Source: Candidatus Polarisedimenticolia bacterium (GTDB lineage Bacteria; Acidobacteriota; Polarisedimenticolia; Gp22-AA2; AA152). Taken from it: 64,000 nt of DNA. The stretch lies in the NCBI GenBank assembly GCA_036004685.1, contig DASYRE010000005.1:1-64000 (forward strand), read 5' to 3'. The notes below the pieces were generated by a model. That model did no database searches. It was given only the letters and a program-made list of their open reading frames with translations, and had not been told where the DNA came from. The stretch's first letter is position 1, and each line of letters begins with the position of its first letter. This document shows positions 1 through 12,401 of the stretch, piece by piece. Position numbers and translations under genes: made by a program.

Positions 1-1
1 A

Positions 2-1153
<1,152 letters not shown>

Positions 1154-1174
1154 TCGCTGATCAAATGGTGTGGC

Positions 1175-1204
1175 ATTATAAGAAGATTGGCAGCAAAGTG
1201 TCAA
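1175..1204 (-). promoter_or_regulatory. Sigma-70 promoter for tRNA-fMet
   Basis: On the minus strand there is a perfect -35 TTGACA (1199-1204) and a perfect -10 TATAAT (1175-1180) separated by 18 bp, placing the start of transcription about 15 bases before the tRNA. Confidence 0.85.
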
Positions 1205-1320
1205 GGCGGGTTGGTGATAAGATTGGGGCCAAGAATTCCTGTCAGATATTCCTTGACGTAACAGATAGGGGCGGGTATATGAGAGTCAACATTGGCCCTC
1301 ACCTGTCGGAGAGGCCGCTC

Positions 1321-2965
1321 GTGATCGTTCGACGGTTGTTTGCTCTCATCCTTCCCTTGCTGTTCGGGTTGGCGGCCTCGCCTGTCGAAGCTGCCTGGAC
1401 CGCGAGCGGCACGTTCCTCTATCAGGACCGCGAGTTCGACGAGAACGGCTTCACGGGCGCGACTCCCAACTTGCCCGTCCGTTTCGCGAAGGTGGAGGTC
1501 CGCTATTTCAAGCAAAGCGGAGGCACGACGCTGCTGGCGACGGGGGCCACCGACGCCGCAGGAAACTATTCCATCCTCGTCAGCGACACCTCGACACGCG
1601 ACATCATGGTTCGCGCGCTGACGGCCTCCGGCGTGGCCGACCTGTTCCTGGAGGTCACGAACGTCGTCGGCACGGTCAGCAACTACGCCGTGACGACGCC
1701 CACCTTCTTCGCGCACGCCCCAGTGAACCTCAACGCGGGAACCGTCGTCGCGCTCGCGGGGGCCGGCGGCGAGCCCTTCAACCTCTTCGACGTCGGCTTG
1801 AATACGGAGGATTACCTCGCGCACCTGAACGGGAGCCGCCCGAGCTCGACCCATGAGCTCATCATCCAGTGGGAGAACCTGTCGGGCGTGACGGTCAACA
1901 GCTACATCGGCAACAACACGGTGCGCGCGGCCGACACCTCCGGATACAATGACACGGTCATCCAGCACGAGACCGGCCACTACGCGGTATTCAACTTTTC
2001 CGCCACCGATTCTCCGTTCGGCTTTCACCGGCTGAGCAATTGCAAACAGGATCTCCGGCTGGCGTTCGATGAAGGATTCGCCACCTACTTCGGACAATCG
2101 GTCCGGAAGTACCTGAACCTGCCCAACCCCCACCTTTACGTCAAGACGACCGGCGCGGTCGGCCCGGGGAACCTCGATTTCTACTTCAACGTCGAGGACG
2201 AGGTCCCGTTCACCTGCAGCGAGTCGACCAGCGAAGTGACCGTCTATGCGGCCCTGTGGGATCTCGTCGACGGCGCGACCACCCCCGACGAGACTCCGGG
2301 GGTGGACGAGGGCTGGGACCCGCTGGCGGTGAGCGACACCGTCGTCTGGGACATCATGCGAAATTACATGCCGGGCGCCGTCAACAAGAGCGCCGAGGAT
2401 TTCTGGGACGGATGGTTCGTCCTGGGCAAGGGACTGGACTCCTCCTTCCGGACGGTGTTCGTGCAGCATGGCATGGAATTCATCGACGACCTCGCGGAGA
2501 ACAACGACACCACCGCCGGCGCCCTGGGGATCGCTCCCGACGGAGTGCCCCTCCACGCCACCTATTTCAGGCCGCTGGCGAGCGGTGCGGGCACGACCGA
2601 CGTCGACTATTTCAAATTCTTCGGAACGGCGGGGCACGATTTCCGGATCGAGACGACGGCTCTGACGGGGGACGCCAACACCTCCCTGGTTCTTCTCGGG
2701 CCGGACGGAGTCACTCCGATCATGTCGAATGACGACCGGGGGGGCGGCGAGAAGTCGTCCCTGATGATCTTCAACTCTCCCGCCAGCGCCACGTACTACG
2801 TCAAGTCCTTCCACGGCCCCGGCCTCGGAATCTACGGCTCCTACGACGTGGTCATCAGCGGCGCCGTCGTGGCCGGTGGATCCAGCCCCCCGCTCGTGAC
2901 GCAGTCGCCCAAATTCACGAGGCGTCCGATGCTGAACGAGGGGGACAGCCCGACGGTTTCCGGAC

Positions 2966-2982
<17 letters not shown>
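1321..2982 (+). CDS. Secreted zinc metalloprotease with PPC domain
   Basis: A GTG start at 1321 is chosen because GGAGAGG lies six bases before it and the protein then begins with a clean signal peptide ending SPVEA; ATG 1279 is an alternative. The 553-residue product has an N-terminal Ig-like or carboxypeptidase-regulatory-like region (about 25-130), an HExxH zinc motif HETGH near residue 216, a downstream DEGFATYF that could supply the third ligand Glu, and a C-terminal pre-peptidase (PPC) beta domain at about 390-510. The role inferred is an extracellular gluzincin-type peptidase. Substrate is unknown. It ends 17 bases inside the convergent ftsB-like gene. Confidence 0.8.
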
Positions 2983-6032
<3,050 letters not shown>

Positions 6033-6169
6033 CGGACCGGATTCTCCGCCAGGACGTTCGTCCGAGCAGGCATTCCGGGAGGCTTTCGCCTCCTGCCAGC
6101 CCGGTGCGGCGCCGACTATAGCACAGGGCCGATCTCATGACAAGGAAAGGATTTGGAGCGATTCGTGCC

Positions 6170-6198
6170 TTGACACGCCGCAGGGCGGGGACTATACT
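6170..6198 (+). promoter_or_regulatory. Sigma-70 promoter for cutA
   Basis: Perfect -35 TTGACA (6170-6175) and near-perfect -10 TATACT (6193-6198) with 17-bp spacing, 25 bases before the cutA start codon. Confidence 0.85.
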
Positions 6199-6223
6199 TC
6201 GAGCGTCAAGGAGATCTCCTTCC

Positions 6224-6562
6224 ATGGAAAATGAAACCGTTCTGGTTCTCTCGACGGCTTCCTCGGAGAAAGAGGCGATCTCGATCGCGCAGGCCCTGGT
6301 GGATCAGGAGCTGGCCGCCTGCGTCAACGTGGTTCCCGCCATCCGATCGATCTATCGCTGGAAAGGCAAGATCTGGAACGAGGTGGAGAACATGATGTTC
6401 ATCAAGACCACCTCGCAGCAGTTCGAGGAAGTCAAGAAGACGATCAAAGAGCTGCACTCCTACGAGCTTCCCGAAGTGCTCCTCTTGAAGATCGACGACG
6501 GCGAGAAGAACGTGCTGAACTGGATCGGCTCGTCGGTGAAGGGCGGCCGCGAGCGCTTCTAG
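6224..6562 (+). CDS. cutA: Divalent-cation tolerance protein CutA
   Basis: A 112-residue trimeric ferredoxin-like protein. It shows the family core: AACVNVVPAIRSIYRWKGKI, the helix EEVKKTIKELHSYELPEV and a C-terminal WI. E. coli CutA is linked to copper tolerance, but its biochemical role is unsettled. The ATG at 6224 is preceded by AAGGAG and follows a consensus promoter; upstream in-frame codons fall inside the promoter and are excluded. It ends four bases before the convergent PLP-enzyme gene. Confidence 0.92.
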   Translation: MENETVLVLSTASSEKEAISIAQALVDQELAACVNVVPAIRSIYRWKGKIWNEVENMMFIKTTSQQFEEVKKTIKELHSYELPEVLLLKIDDGEKNVLNWIGSSVKGGRERF

Positions 6563-6566
6563 TCCA

Positions 6567-7706
6567 TCAGACGGCCGCGAGCCCCTGCTCCAGATCCGCC
6601 ACGATGTCCTCCACGTCCTCGTTGCCCACCGAAATCCGGATCAGGCCCGACGTGAATCCCTGACGCTCCCGCTCCGCCTCTGGGATCGAGGCATGGGTCA
6701 TGGTGCCCGGATGGCAGATGAGCGTCTCGACTCCCCCCAGGCTTTCGGCCAGGGCGCACAGGCGCAAGCGATCGAGGAAACGCTTGGCGCGGTCGAAGTC
6801 GCCCAGGTCGAAGGAGATCATCCCGCCGAAGCCGGAGCATTGGGTTCGCGCCAGCTCGTGCTGCGGATGGGACGGCAGGCCGGGGTAGAGGACGCGCCGC
6901 ACCTTCGGGTGGGAATCGAGAAAGGCGGCGACCTGCCGCCCACCGGCATCGTGAGAGCGCATCCTCAGGTGCAGCGTCTTGATCCCCCTCAGGACGAGCC
7001 ACGAGTCGAAGGGAGACAGGATGGCCCCGACGGAGTTCTGCGTGAATCCGATGCGCTCGGCATGGTCCCGATTCGAGGTGACCACGCATCCGCCGACGCT
7101 GTCGGAGTGGCCGTTGATGAACTTGGTCGTGCTGTGCAGGACCACGTCGATGCCGAAGGCGAGCGGCTTCTGAAAATACGGAGACATGAAGGTGTTGTCG
7201 ACCACGGAAATGAGCGAGCGCCGCCGGGCCAGCTTCGCGGCCGGCTCCAGGTCGGTGAGGCTCATCAGCGGGTTCGTGGGCGTCTCGATGTAAAGCATGC
7301 GCGTGTCCGGGCGGATCGATCGCTCGGTGGCCTCCAGATCGCCGGTGTCGACGTAGGTGAAGTCGAGCCCGTATCCCCGGAGGATCCGCTCGAACAGGCG
7401 GTAGGTCCCTCCGTACGTCATGCTTGAGACGACGACGTGATCTCCCTTTCCCACCAGCGTCATCACTGCCGCGATCGCCGACATTCCCGAGGCGAAACAG
7501 AAGCCTTTCTCGCCCCCCTCGAGCGCGGCCAGGTTCTTCTCCAGGGCCAGCCGCGTCGGGTTGATGGTGCGGGCGTAGTCGTATCCTTTGCTCTTGCCCA
7601 GCGCTTCCTGCACATAGGTCGAAGTCTGGTAGATCGGAGTCATGATCGCGCCGGTGGTCGGATCGGGATCCTGCCCCGCGTGGATGGCGTCCGTGGCGAA
7701 ACCCAT
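6567..7706 (-). CDS. Cys/Met-metabolism PLP enzyme (cystathionine gamma-synthase or lyase type)
   Basis: A 379-residue fold-type I PLP enzyme. Visible are the YARTINPT cofactor-binding segment, the ETPTNPL and DNTFMSPYFQKP motifs, the PLP Lys in STTKFINGHSD, and the C-terminal SLGGVETLICHPGTMTHASIP typical of this family. It acts in trans-sulfuration between cysteine and methionine. Synthase (metB) and gamma-lyase members cannot be told apart safely by eye. The start at 7706 has an upstream GAGAGGAG. A consensus-like promoter lies 36 bases before it; no SAM riboswitch is recognisable there. Confidence 0.9.
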   Translation of the reverse strand: MGFATDAIHAGQDPDPTTGAIMTPIYQTSTYVQEALGKSKGYDYARTINPTRLALEKNLAALEGGEKGFCFASGMSAIAAVMTLVGKGDHVVVSSMTYGGTYRLFERILRGYGLDFTYVDTGDLEATERSIRPDTRMLYIETPTNPLMSLTDLEPAAKLARRRSLISVVDNTFMSPYFQKPLAFGIDVVLHSTTKFINGHSDSVGGCVVTSNRDHAERIGFTQNSVGAILSPFDSWLVLRGIKTLHLRMRSHDAGGRQVAAFLDSHPKVRRVLYPGLPSHPQHELARTQCSGFGGMISFDLGDFDRAKRFLDRLRLCALAESLGGVETLICHPGTMTHASIPEAERERQGFTSGLIRISVGNEDVEDIVADLEQGLAAV

Positions 7707-7741
7707 CGTCGCTCCTCTCGTGATGCGTTCCTGGTGCGGGG

Positions 7742-7771
7742 ATGATAGCCAACGCCTCGGAGGAGTGTCAA
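7742..7771 (-). promoter_or_regulatory. Promoter for the PLP enzyme gene
   Basis: On the minus strand, perfect TTGACA (7766-7771) and TATCAT (7742-7747) are 18 bp apart. Confidence 0.75.
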
Positions 7772-7807
7772 ACCTCGAAACGCGCGCGCGGCCCGCTCTC
7801 CCGTGCC

Positions 7808-7837
7808 TTGCGTCCCGCGGATCGATGCGTCTATAGT
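7808..7837 (+). promoter_or_regulatory. Promoter for the beta-propeller gene
   Basis: TTGCGT (7808-7813) and TATAGT (7832-7837) are 18 bp apart, diverging from the PLP-enzyme promoter. The predicted leader to the start at 7955 is about 110 bases. Confidence 0.6.
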
Positions 7838-7954
7838 GCCTCGCGGCAATCCGAGCCTCTCGATGTCCGGCCTGAACCCTCTGGGGTCTTCCCTGCGTAG
7901 GAGGAGACGGGACTCTCGAGGGCCGATTCGGGGCTTCTTCGACGGGAGGCAACC

Positions 7955-9262
7955 GTGGACCATTCTCTTCCAGACCCCTCGCGCAGGCTGGCGCTCGTCC
8001 TCCTGTCGTTCGCGTCCTTCCTCTTGGGAGCGAAGACTGCCCCGCCGGTTGAGGCGCCGGATCCCCGACCCTACGCGAAGAAGGCGCAGGCGGCCTTCGA
8101 CGAAAAGGACTACGCCGCCTTCCGCGAGAACATGGAGAAGGCCGTCGAGCTCCGACCGGGCCACGCGGGATATCAGTACTACCTGGCGATGGCGGAGGCG
8201 CTCACCGGCAGAAAAGACCAGGCGCTTTACTGGCTCTCTCGCGTGGCCGGGGTCGGGCTCGCGTTCCCGGCCGCGGAAGAGAGCGCCTTCGAGTCGATTC
8301 GCGACTCCGAGGGTTTCCAGGGCATCCTGCGGCAATTCGAGGCCAACAAAGCCCCGGTCCATCGGAGCTCGATCGCATTCACCGTCGGCGAGCAGCGGCT
8401 CATCGCGGAAGGCCTGGCCTACGATCCGGGGAAGGATCGGTTCCTGATCGGAAGCGTCCACCGGAGAAAGATCCTGAGTGTCGCCCGGGACGGCAAGATC
8501 GCCACGTTCAGCGTCCCGGAAGATGGATTGTGGGGGGTCTTCGGCATGCGGGTCGACCCGGCAAGGCGGTTGCTGTGGGTCGCCAGCGCGGCGCTGCCGG
8601 AGATGGAAGGATACGGCCCCGAGGACGATGGGAAGACGGGTGTCTTCAAATACGATCTGAAAACCGGCAAGCTCCTGGCCCGGTATCTTCCTGCCGGCCG
8701 GGAGAGGAAGCACTTCTTCGGCGATCTGACGGTCGACGCGAAAGGGAGCGTGTTCGTCACGGACAGCGTCTCCCCGATCCTCTACACGATCGGCCGGCGG
8801 GACGATCGCCTGGAGCCCTTCGTCGAAGGTCCTTTCGTGTCGCTGCAGGGAGTCGACGTTTCCGCCGACGGCAAGCGGGTCTACGTCGCCGATTACTCCC
8901 GCGGGATCTTCGCGGTGGATCGCGCGAGCCGCGGGATGACGCTGCTGCCGGCCCCGGAGCGCAGCATTCTCCTCGGGATCGACGGCATCTACATCCGCGG
9001 GGATCGCCTCATCGGAGTGCAAAATGGCACCCGGCAAAACCGCATCGTCCGGCTGTCGCTGGACGAGGCGGCCTTGAAGGTGAAGTCGTTGGAGGTGCTG
9101 GAAGCCAACACTCCGGAGCTGGCCGGACCCACGCTGGGCGTCCGGGTCGGAGGCGATTTCTTCTACGTCTCCAACAGCGAATGGGACGCCTTCGACGCCG
9201 CGACGGGCCGGTTCGCGGAGGACAAGCTCCGCCAGCCGGTGATCCTCAAGGTTCCTTTCTGA
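7955..9262 (+). CDS. Exported TPR plus SMP-30/NHL-like beta-propeller protein
   Basis: GTG start with GGGAGG five bases before it. The 435-residue product has an N-terminal hydrophobic export signal (about 11-28), a short TPR-like helical region (about 38-115) and a C-terminal region of repeated beta strands resembling SMP-30/gluconolactonase or NHL propellers (segments such as IAEGLAYDPGKDRFLIGS and LTVDAKGSVFVTDS). These folds often act as sugar-lactone or periplasmic hydrolases, but I see no decisive metal ligands and assign no reaction. It lies 16 bases upstream of a DUF1330 gene, probably in one operon. Confidence 0.7.
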   Translation: MDHSLPDPSRRLALVLLSFASFLLGAKTAPPVEAPDPRPYAKKAQAAFDEKDYAAFRENMEKAVELRPGHAGYQYYLAMAEALTGRKDQALYWLSRVAGVGLAFPAAEESAFESIRDSEGFQGILRQFEANKAPVHRSSIAFTVGEQRLIAEGLAYDPGKDRFLIGSVHRRKILSVARDGKIATFSVPEDGLWGVFGMRVDPARRLLWVASAALPEMEGYGPEDDGKTGVFKYDLKTGKLLARYLPAGRERKHFFGDLTVDAKGSVFVTDSVSPILYTIGRRDDRLEPFVEGPFVSLQGVDVSADGKRVYVADYSRGIFAVDRASRGMTLLPAPERSILLGIDGIYIRGDRLIGVQNGTRQNRIVRLSLDEAALKVKSLEVLEANTPELAGPTLGVRVGGDFFYVSNSEWDAFDAATGRFAEDKLRQPVILKVPF

Positions 9263-9278
9263 GAAGGGAGGTGGAGGC

Positions 9279-9569
9279 GTGGCTGCCTATTTGATCGTCG
9301 AGATCGACGTTCGCGACCCGGCCGGCTATGAGGAATACAAGACGCTGGCGGCGCAGACCGTTCAGGGCTTCGGCGGGAGATATCTGGCGCGCGGCGGAGA
9401 GGCCCAGGCGCTGGAAGGGGACTGGACGCCGAGGCGCGTCGTCATCCTGGAGTTCCCGAGCGCAGACCGGGCGCGCGAATGGTGGTCCTCCAAGGAGTAC
9501 GGCAAGGCCCGCGACATCCGGCGCCGCACGGCCGACGCCCGCATGATCCTGGTCGAAGGAGTCGCCTAG
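9279..9569 (+). CDS. DUF1330 family protein
   Basis: A 96-residue dimeric alpha/beta-barrel protein. Family features are the N-terminal YLIVEIDVRDPAGYEEY, the central GGRYLARGG and the WTPRRVVILEFPS strand followed by a helix around WW.S.EY. The function of the family is not established. GTG start with GGGAGGTGG upstream. It closes the short operon with the propeller gene. Confidence 0.85.
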   Translation: MAAYLIVEIDVRDPAGYEEYKTLAAQTVQGFGGRYLARGGEAQALEGDWTPRRVVILEFPSADRAREWWSSKEYGKARDIRRRTADARMILVEGVA

Positions 9570-9579
9570 CACTCCAGGA

Positions 9580-9611
9580 GGAGAAAAAGAAACGGGGCCC
9601 GAAGGCCCCGT
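9580..9611 (-). terminator. Terminator of the low-complexity secreted protein gene
   Basis: A perfect 8-bp stem (9592-9599 with 9604-9611, loop CGAA) is followed on the minus strand by a T-rich run. It serves the minus-strand gene ending at 9647 and may also slow plus-strand transcription arriving from the DUF1330 gene. Confidence 0.75.
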
Positions 9612-9646
9612 GAACAAGATTGATCTTGCCTCCGAGGAGGCGCGAC

Positions 9647-10429
9647 TCAGCGGCCGTGGCCGTTTCCCTGGCCGTGCCCCTTCCCTTGGCCTTGGCCCTC
9701 TCCCTTGTTTCCTTTCCCTTTGCCTTTCGTGCCGCCCCGCGTCTCGCGGGAGTCGGAGCCGCCCCGCATCTGGCGGGAATCGGAGCTGCCCCGCGCCCCG
9801 TCCCGGCTGTCCGCGCCCCGGCGGTTCGCGGCCCAGGTCTGACGTCCATGCTTTTCCCGCCAGCGGTTCGCGGTGTAGGCCTCGACCCGCTTGCCCTGGC
9901 GTTGCGCGTCGATGACCGCGAACGGGCTCGCGCCGAAGTGCCGCGCGGCGGTTTGGACCTTCACCAGGCCGACGACGTCGCGATCGGCGAAGCGAACGCG
10001 ACGATACGTGCCCGGCCGGGAGTTCTTCTTCCAGTATCCCCACGCGTTGCCGTAGGGCGGTCCGGGATCGCGATCCATTCCCACGAACAGGACGGACGGG
10101 CTGACGTTCAGCCTGAAGAAGACCTCGTTCCAAGGGTATCCTTCGTTCCGCAGGCTCAGAATGGCGCCCGGATCGCGGTGCGTGTGAAAGGCGAGGAACG
10201 CGATGACCGGGAAATCGTCCTCCGGGTACCGCATGCGCTCGATGACGGTCACCGGCATCGCCGGCCGCCAGACCTCATTCGACACGTTGAGGAAGATCCG
10301 AGTGTCCTCGTTGACGTTCATGCCCATGCTCACGTCGAAGCTGACGGCCGCATGAACGGCAGGAGCCGCTGTCAGGATCAACAGGACAGCGCCCAGGAAG
10401 TGCTTTCTCCCAAGAGACTGGAAATCCAT
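9647..10429 (-). CDS. Secreted protein of unknown function with Gly/Lys/Gln-rich tail
   Basis: Start at 10429 is chosen for its GAGGAGGG ribosome site and the signal peptide that follows (cleavage near AVHAA). The 260-residue product has a conserved-looking middle region (about 30-190, with segments FRLNVSPSVLFVGMD and GYWKKNSRPGTY) and a hydrophilic low-complexity tail of about 60 residues built from SDSR..RGG units and KGKG, GQGQG and GHG runs. I do not recognise the family. The tail is strongly basic and could bind an anionic surface or polymer, which is inference. Confidence 0.65.
   Translation of the reverse strand: MDFQSLGRKHFLGAVLLILTAAPAVHAAVSFDVSMGMNVNEDTRIFLNVSNEVWRPAMPVTVIERMRYPEDDFPVIAFLAFHTHRDPGAILSLRNEGYPWNEVFFRLNVSPSVLFVGMDRDPGPPYGNAWGYWKKNSRPGTYRRVRFADRDVVGLVKVQTAARHFGASPFAVIDAQRQGKRVEAYTANRWREKHGRQTWAANRRGADSRDGARGSSDSRQMRGGSDSRETRGGTKGKGKGNKGEGQGQGKGHGQGNGHGR
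9731..9784. repeat. Two tandem 27-bp units in a coding tail
   Basis: Units 9731-9757 and 9758-9784 differ at only three positions and encode the repeated SDSR..RGG segment of the minus-strand secreted protein. A third, degenerate unit follows. Confidence 0.75.
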
Positions 10430-10750
10430 CGTGGTCCCTCCTCGGCGAGTTTCGTACCGGGAGAATATAGGAGCCGGTGCGCCGAGGGTCAAGGCACGAC
10501 GGCCGCGCCCTGCGCCGGGCAACCGGCTTGTTTCCAGCTCGATGGGAGCGTGCGGCCGCCCGGCATTTCAATGTCGTAATCGATCGAGCCGGCTGCTTCC
10601 GAACCTCGAAAAGGCCGGACGCGAGCCGGGATGGATCGGGGGCCGAATGTAACATGATTTTTGAGACGCGACACTAGGTTGACGATCCCCGCGGCGAGGT
10701 GTGAGAATCGGCGGCCACGGCCGCTTCCCCGATCCGAGGGCGTTGCTGCG
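10430..10750. other. Intergenic region holding repeat copy 1
   Basis: A 321-bp stretch between two divergent genes with no supported gene. It holds the first 57-bp direct repeat (10621-10677) and the ribosome site of the downstream phosphoesterase. No clear sigma-70 promoter was found in it. Confidence 0.6.
10621..10677 (+). repeat. 57-bp direct repeat, copy 1
   Basis: Matches 12345-12401 at 46 of 57 positions in the same orientation and without gaps. Shared blocks include CGGGATGGATC, TGTAAC, GATTT, GAGACGCGAC and a terminal CTAG. It is intergenic here, upstream of the YfcE-type gene. Confidence 0.75.
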
Positions 10751-11260
10751 ATGCGAATCGGAGTGATCTCGGACACCCATGGACGCCTCGAAGCGCGCGT
10801 CCTCGATCTCTTCCAGGGCGTCGAGCGCATCCTCCACGCCGGGGACGTCGGAAGCGAGGAGGTGCTCGAGAGGCTCGAGTCCGTGGCTCCGGTCACGGCG
10901 GTTCACGGGAATGTCGACGAAGGGCCGCTCGTCGAGCGGCTGCGGGAAGTGGAGTGGCTCGAGGCCGGCGGCCTTCGATTCCTGATTCTCCACCAGATCG
11001 GAAGCCCGGGGTGCCTGGCGGAGCCCGCCCGCCTCAGGATCCGGGAGCGCCGTCCCGACGTGGTCGTGTTCGGACATACGCACGCCGTCTGCGACCGGGT
11101 CGTCGACGGCGTCCGTTTTCTGAATCCCGGCGGCTCGGGGCCCCGTCGATTCGGTCTTCCCAGGACGGTCGCGCTGCTGGAGGCGAGCCGCGGCGAAATC
11201 GAAGTCCGCTTCGTGGGGATCGATGCCCCGGGCCTGGAGCGTGAAGGGGAGAACCGATGA
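10751..11260 (+). CDS. YfcE/MJ0936-type metallophosphoesterase
   Basis: A 169-residue calcineurin-like phosphodiesterase. The di-metal site motifs are visible in order: ISDTHGRLE, HAGDVGSEE, VHGNVDE, a His in LILHQ, and VVFGHTHAV, then NPGGSG. Family members hydrolyse small phosphodiesters in vitro; the physiological substrate is unknown. ATG 10751 begins MRIGVISDTHG, matching the family start. It overlaps the next gene by four bases, and the pair is bracketed by 57-bp direct repeats. Confidence 0.88.
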   Translation: MRIGVISDTHGRLEARVLDLFQGVERILHAGDVGSEEVLERLESVAPVTAVHGNVDEGPLVERLREVEWLEAGGLRFLILHQIGSPGCLAEPARLRIRERRPDVVVFGHTHAVCDRVVDGVRFLNPGGSGPRRFGLPRTVALLEASRGEIEVRFVGIDAPGLEREGENR

Positions 11261-12225
11261 TGCGAAAAAGCAGGATGATCGTCCCGGCGGTGCTGCTGGC
11301 GGCGCTCTCGGCGGCCGCGGCTCCCCGAAGGAGCGCCGCGCCGCCGGCCAACCTGATTGCGACGTTTTCGATCGTGGCCTACGACCCGGCCAACGGCGAC
11401 CTAGGAGTCGCCGTCACCTCCAAGTTCCCGGCGGTGGGAAACGGTGTGCCGTGGGCCCGCGCGGGGGTCGGCGCGGTGGCCACGCAGGCCGCCGCGAACC
11501 TTTCCTTCGGTGAGGGAGGGCTCGATTGGATGGTGCGGGGGGCGTCGGCGGAGGAGGCCCTTCGGAGAGTGATCGAGGCCGATCCGGGACGGGAGGAGCG
11601 GCAGGTCGGCATGGTGGACGCGCGCGGCAACGCCGCCACCTTCACCGGAAAGAACTGCTTCTCATGGGCGGGAGGCAGGACGGGAAAGCACTATGCCGCC
11701 CAGGGAAACATCCTGGTGGGGCGCGAGACCATCGAGGCGATGAGCCGGGCGTTCGAGCGGACGCGCGGCGAGCTTCCCGATCGGCTGGTGGCGGCGCTTT
11801 CGGCGGGCCAGGCGGCCGGCGGCGACCGAAGAGGGCGCGAATCGGCGGCTCTTCTGGTCGTCCGGAAAGGCGCGGGGTACGGCGGCAGAGGGGACCGTTG
11901 GGTCGATCTCCGGGTGGACGATCATCCCGATCCGGTCCGGGAGCTTCGCCGGCTCCTCGCGGTGCATCATCTCTATTTCGGCCGCACCGATCGATCGAAA
12001 GTGGTCCGTATCGACGCGGCCCTGGCGCGGGAGATCCAGCTGGTCCTGTCCCGAAGAGGATTCTATAAGGGGTCGATTCACGGAAAGTACGACGCCGCCA
12101 CGCGCAAAGCCCTGGAGGACTACCTGGGATGGGAGAACCTGGAGGAGCGGATCCAGAAGGACGACACGATCGACGACGTCGTGCTCGCCTACATCCGGGA
12201 GCACGACGAGCCCGGCAGGCGGTAG
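11257..12225 (+). CDS. Exported DUF1028 Ntn-hydrolase-like protein with peptidoglycan-binding tail
   Basis: The 322-residue product has a signal peptide (about 1-28), a DUF1028 domain (about 33-230) with the family signature FSIVAYDPANGDLGVAV, GVGAVATQA and GNILVG, and a C-terminal helical module (about 255-300, IDAALAREIQLVLSRRGFYKGSI) resembling PG_binding_1. DUF1028 has an Ntn-hydrolase fold, but its substrate is not known. The predicted export and wall-binding module suggest a periplasmic or wall-associated role. Coupled by ATGA overlap to the phosphoesterase. Confidence 0.82.
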   Translation: MMRKSRMIVPAVLLAALSAAAAPRRSAAPPANLIATFSIVAYDPANGDLGVAVTSKFPAVGNGVPWARAGVGAVATQAAANLSFGEGGLDWMVRGASAEEALRRVIEADPGREERQVGMVDARGNAATFTGKNCFSWAGGRTGKHYAAQGNILVGRETIEAMSRAFERTRGELPDRLVAALSAGQAAGGDRRGRESAALLVVRKGAGYGGRGDRWVDLRVDDHPDPVRELRRLLAVHHLYFGRTDRSKVVRIDAALAREIQLVLSRRGFYKGSIHGKYDAATRKALEDYLGWENLEERIQKDDTIDDVVLAYIREHDEPGRR

Positions 12226-12317
12226 CTCGTCCGCCGGAAAGAGGCGTCCCGTGTTGCGTCTGGCAATGGCGTCAACCGCGAGGCCGTCGAGGCGCCCGGA
12301 TCACCCGGGGCGACGAA

Positions 12318-12340
12318 GTGCCGCGTGCCCCAAGCGGCAC
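12318..12340 (+). other. Hairpin before repeat copy 2
   Basis: A 7-bp perfect stem (12318-12324 with 12334-12340) with a 9-base loop, in the 172-bp gap after the DUF1028 gene and five bases before the second 57-bp repeat. It has no T run on either strand, so it is not a clear terminator. Confidence 0.45.
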
Positions 12341-12344
12341 GCCG

Positions 12345-12401
12345 GCGAGGCGGGATGGATCAACGGTCGAGTGTAACGGGATTTCGGAGACGCGACCCTA
12401 G
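12345..12401 (+). repeat. 57-bp direct repeat, copy 2
   Basis: Same orientation as copy 1 at 10621-10677 and identical at 46 of 57 positions. Its terminal CTAG contains the stop codon of the minus-strand gene beginning at 12796, so the repeat abuts that gene's 3' end. Confidence 0.75.

Noticed and set aside
1201-2814. 537-codon minus-strand open frame opposite the metalloprotease
   Set aside because: The plus strand encodes a signal peptide, HExxH and PPC domain; the antisense frame shows no domain and typical shadow composition.
7707-7954. SAM riboswitch or T-box upstream of the trans-sulfuration enzyme
   Set aside because: The leader between promoter and start is only about 30 bases and no riboswitch core is visible.
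9600-9800. CRISPR-like repeats
   Set aside because: The 27-bp units are contiguous, lack spacers and lie in a coding tail.
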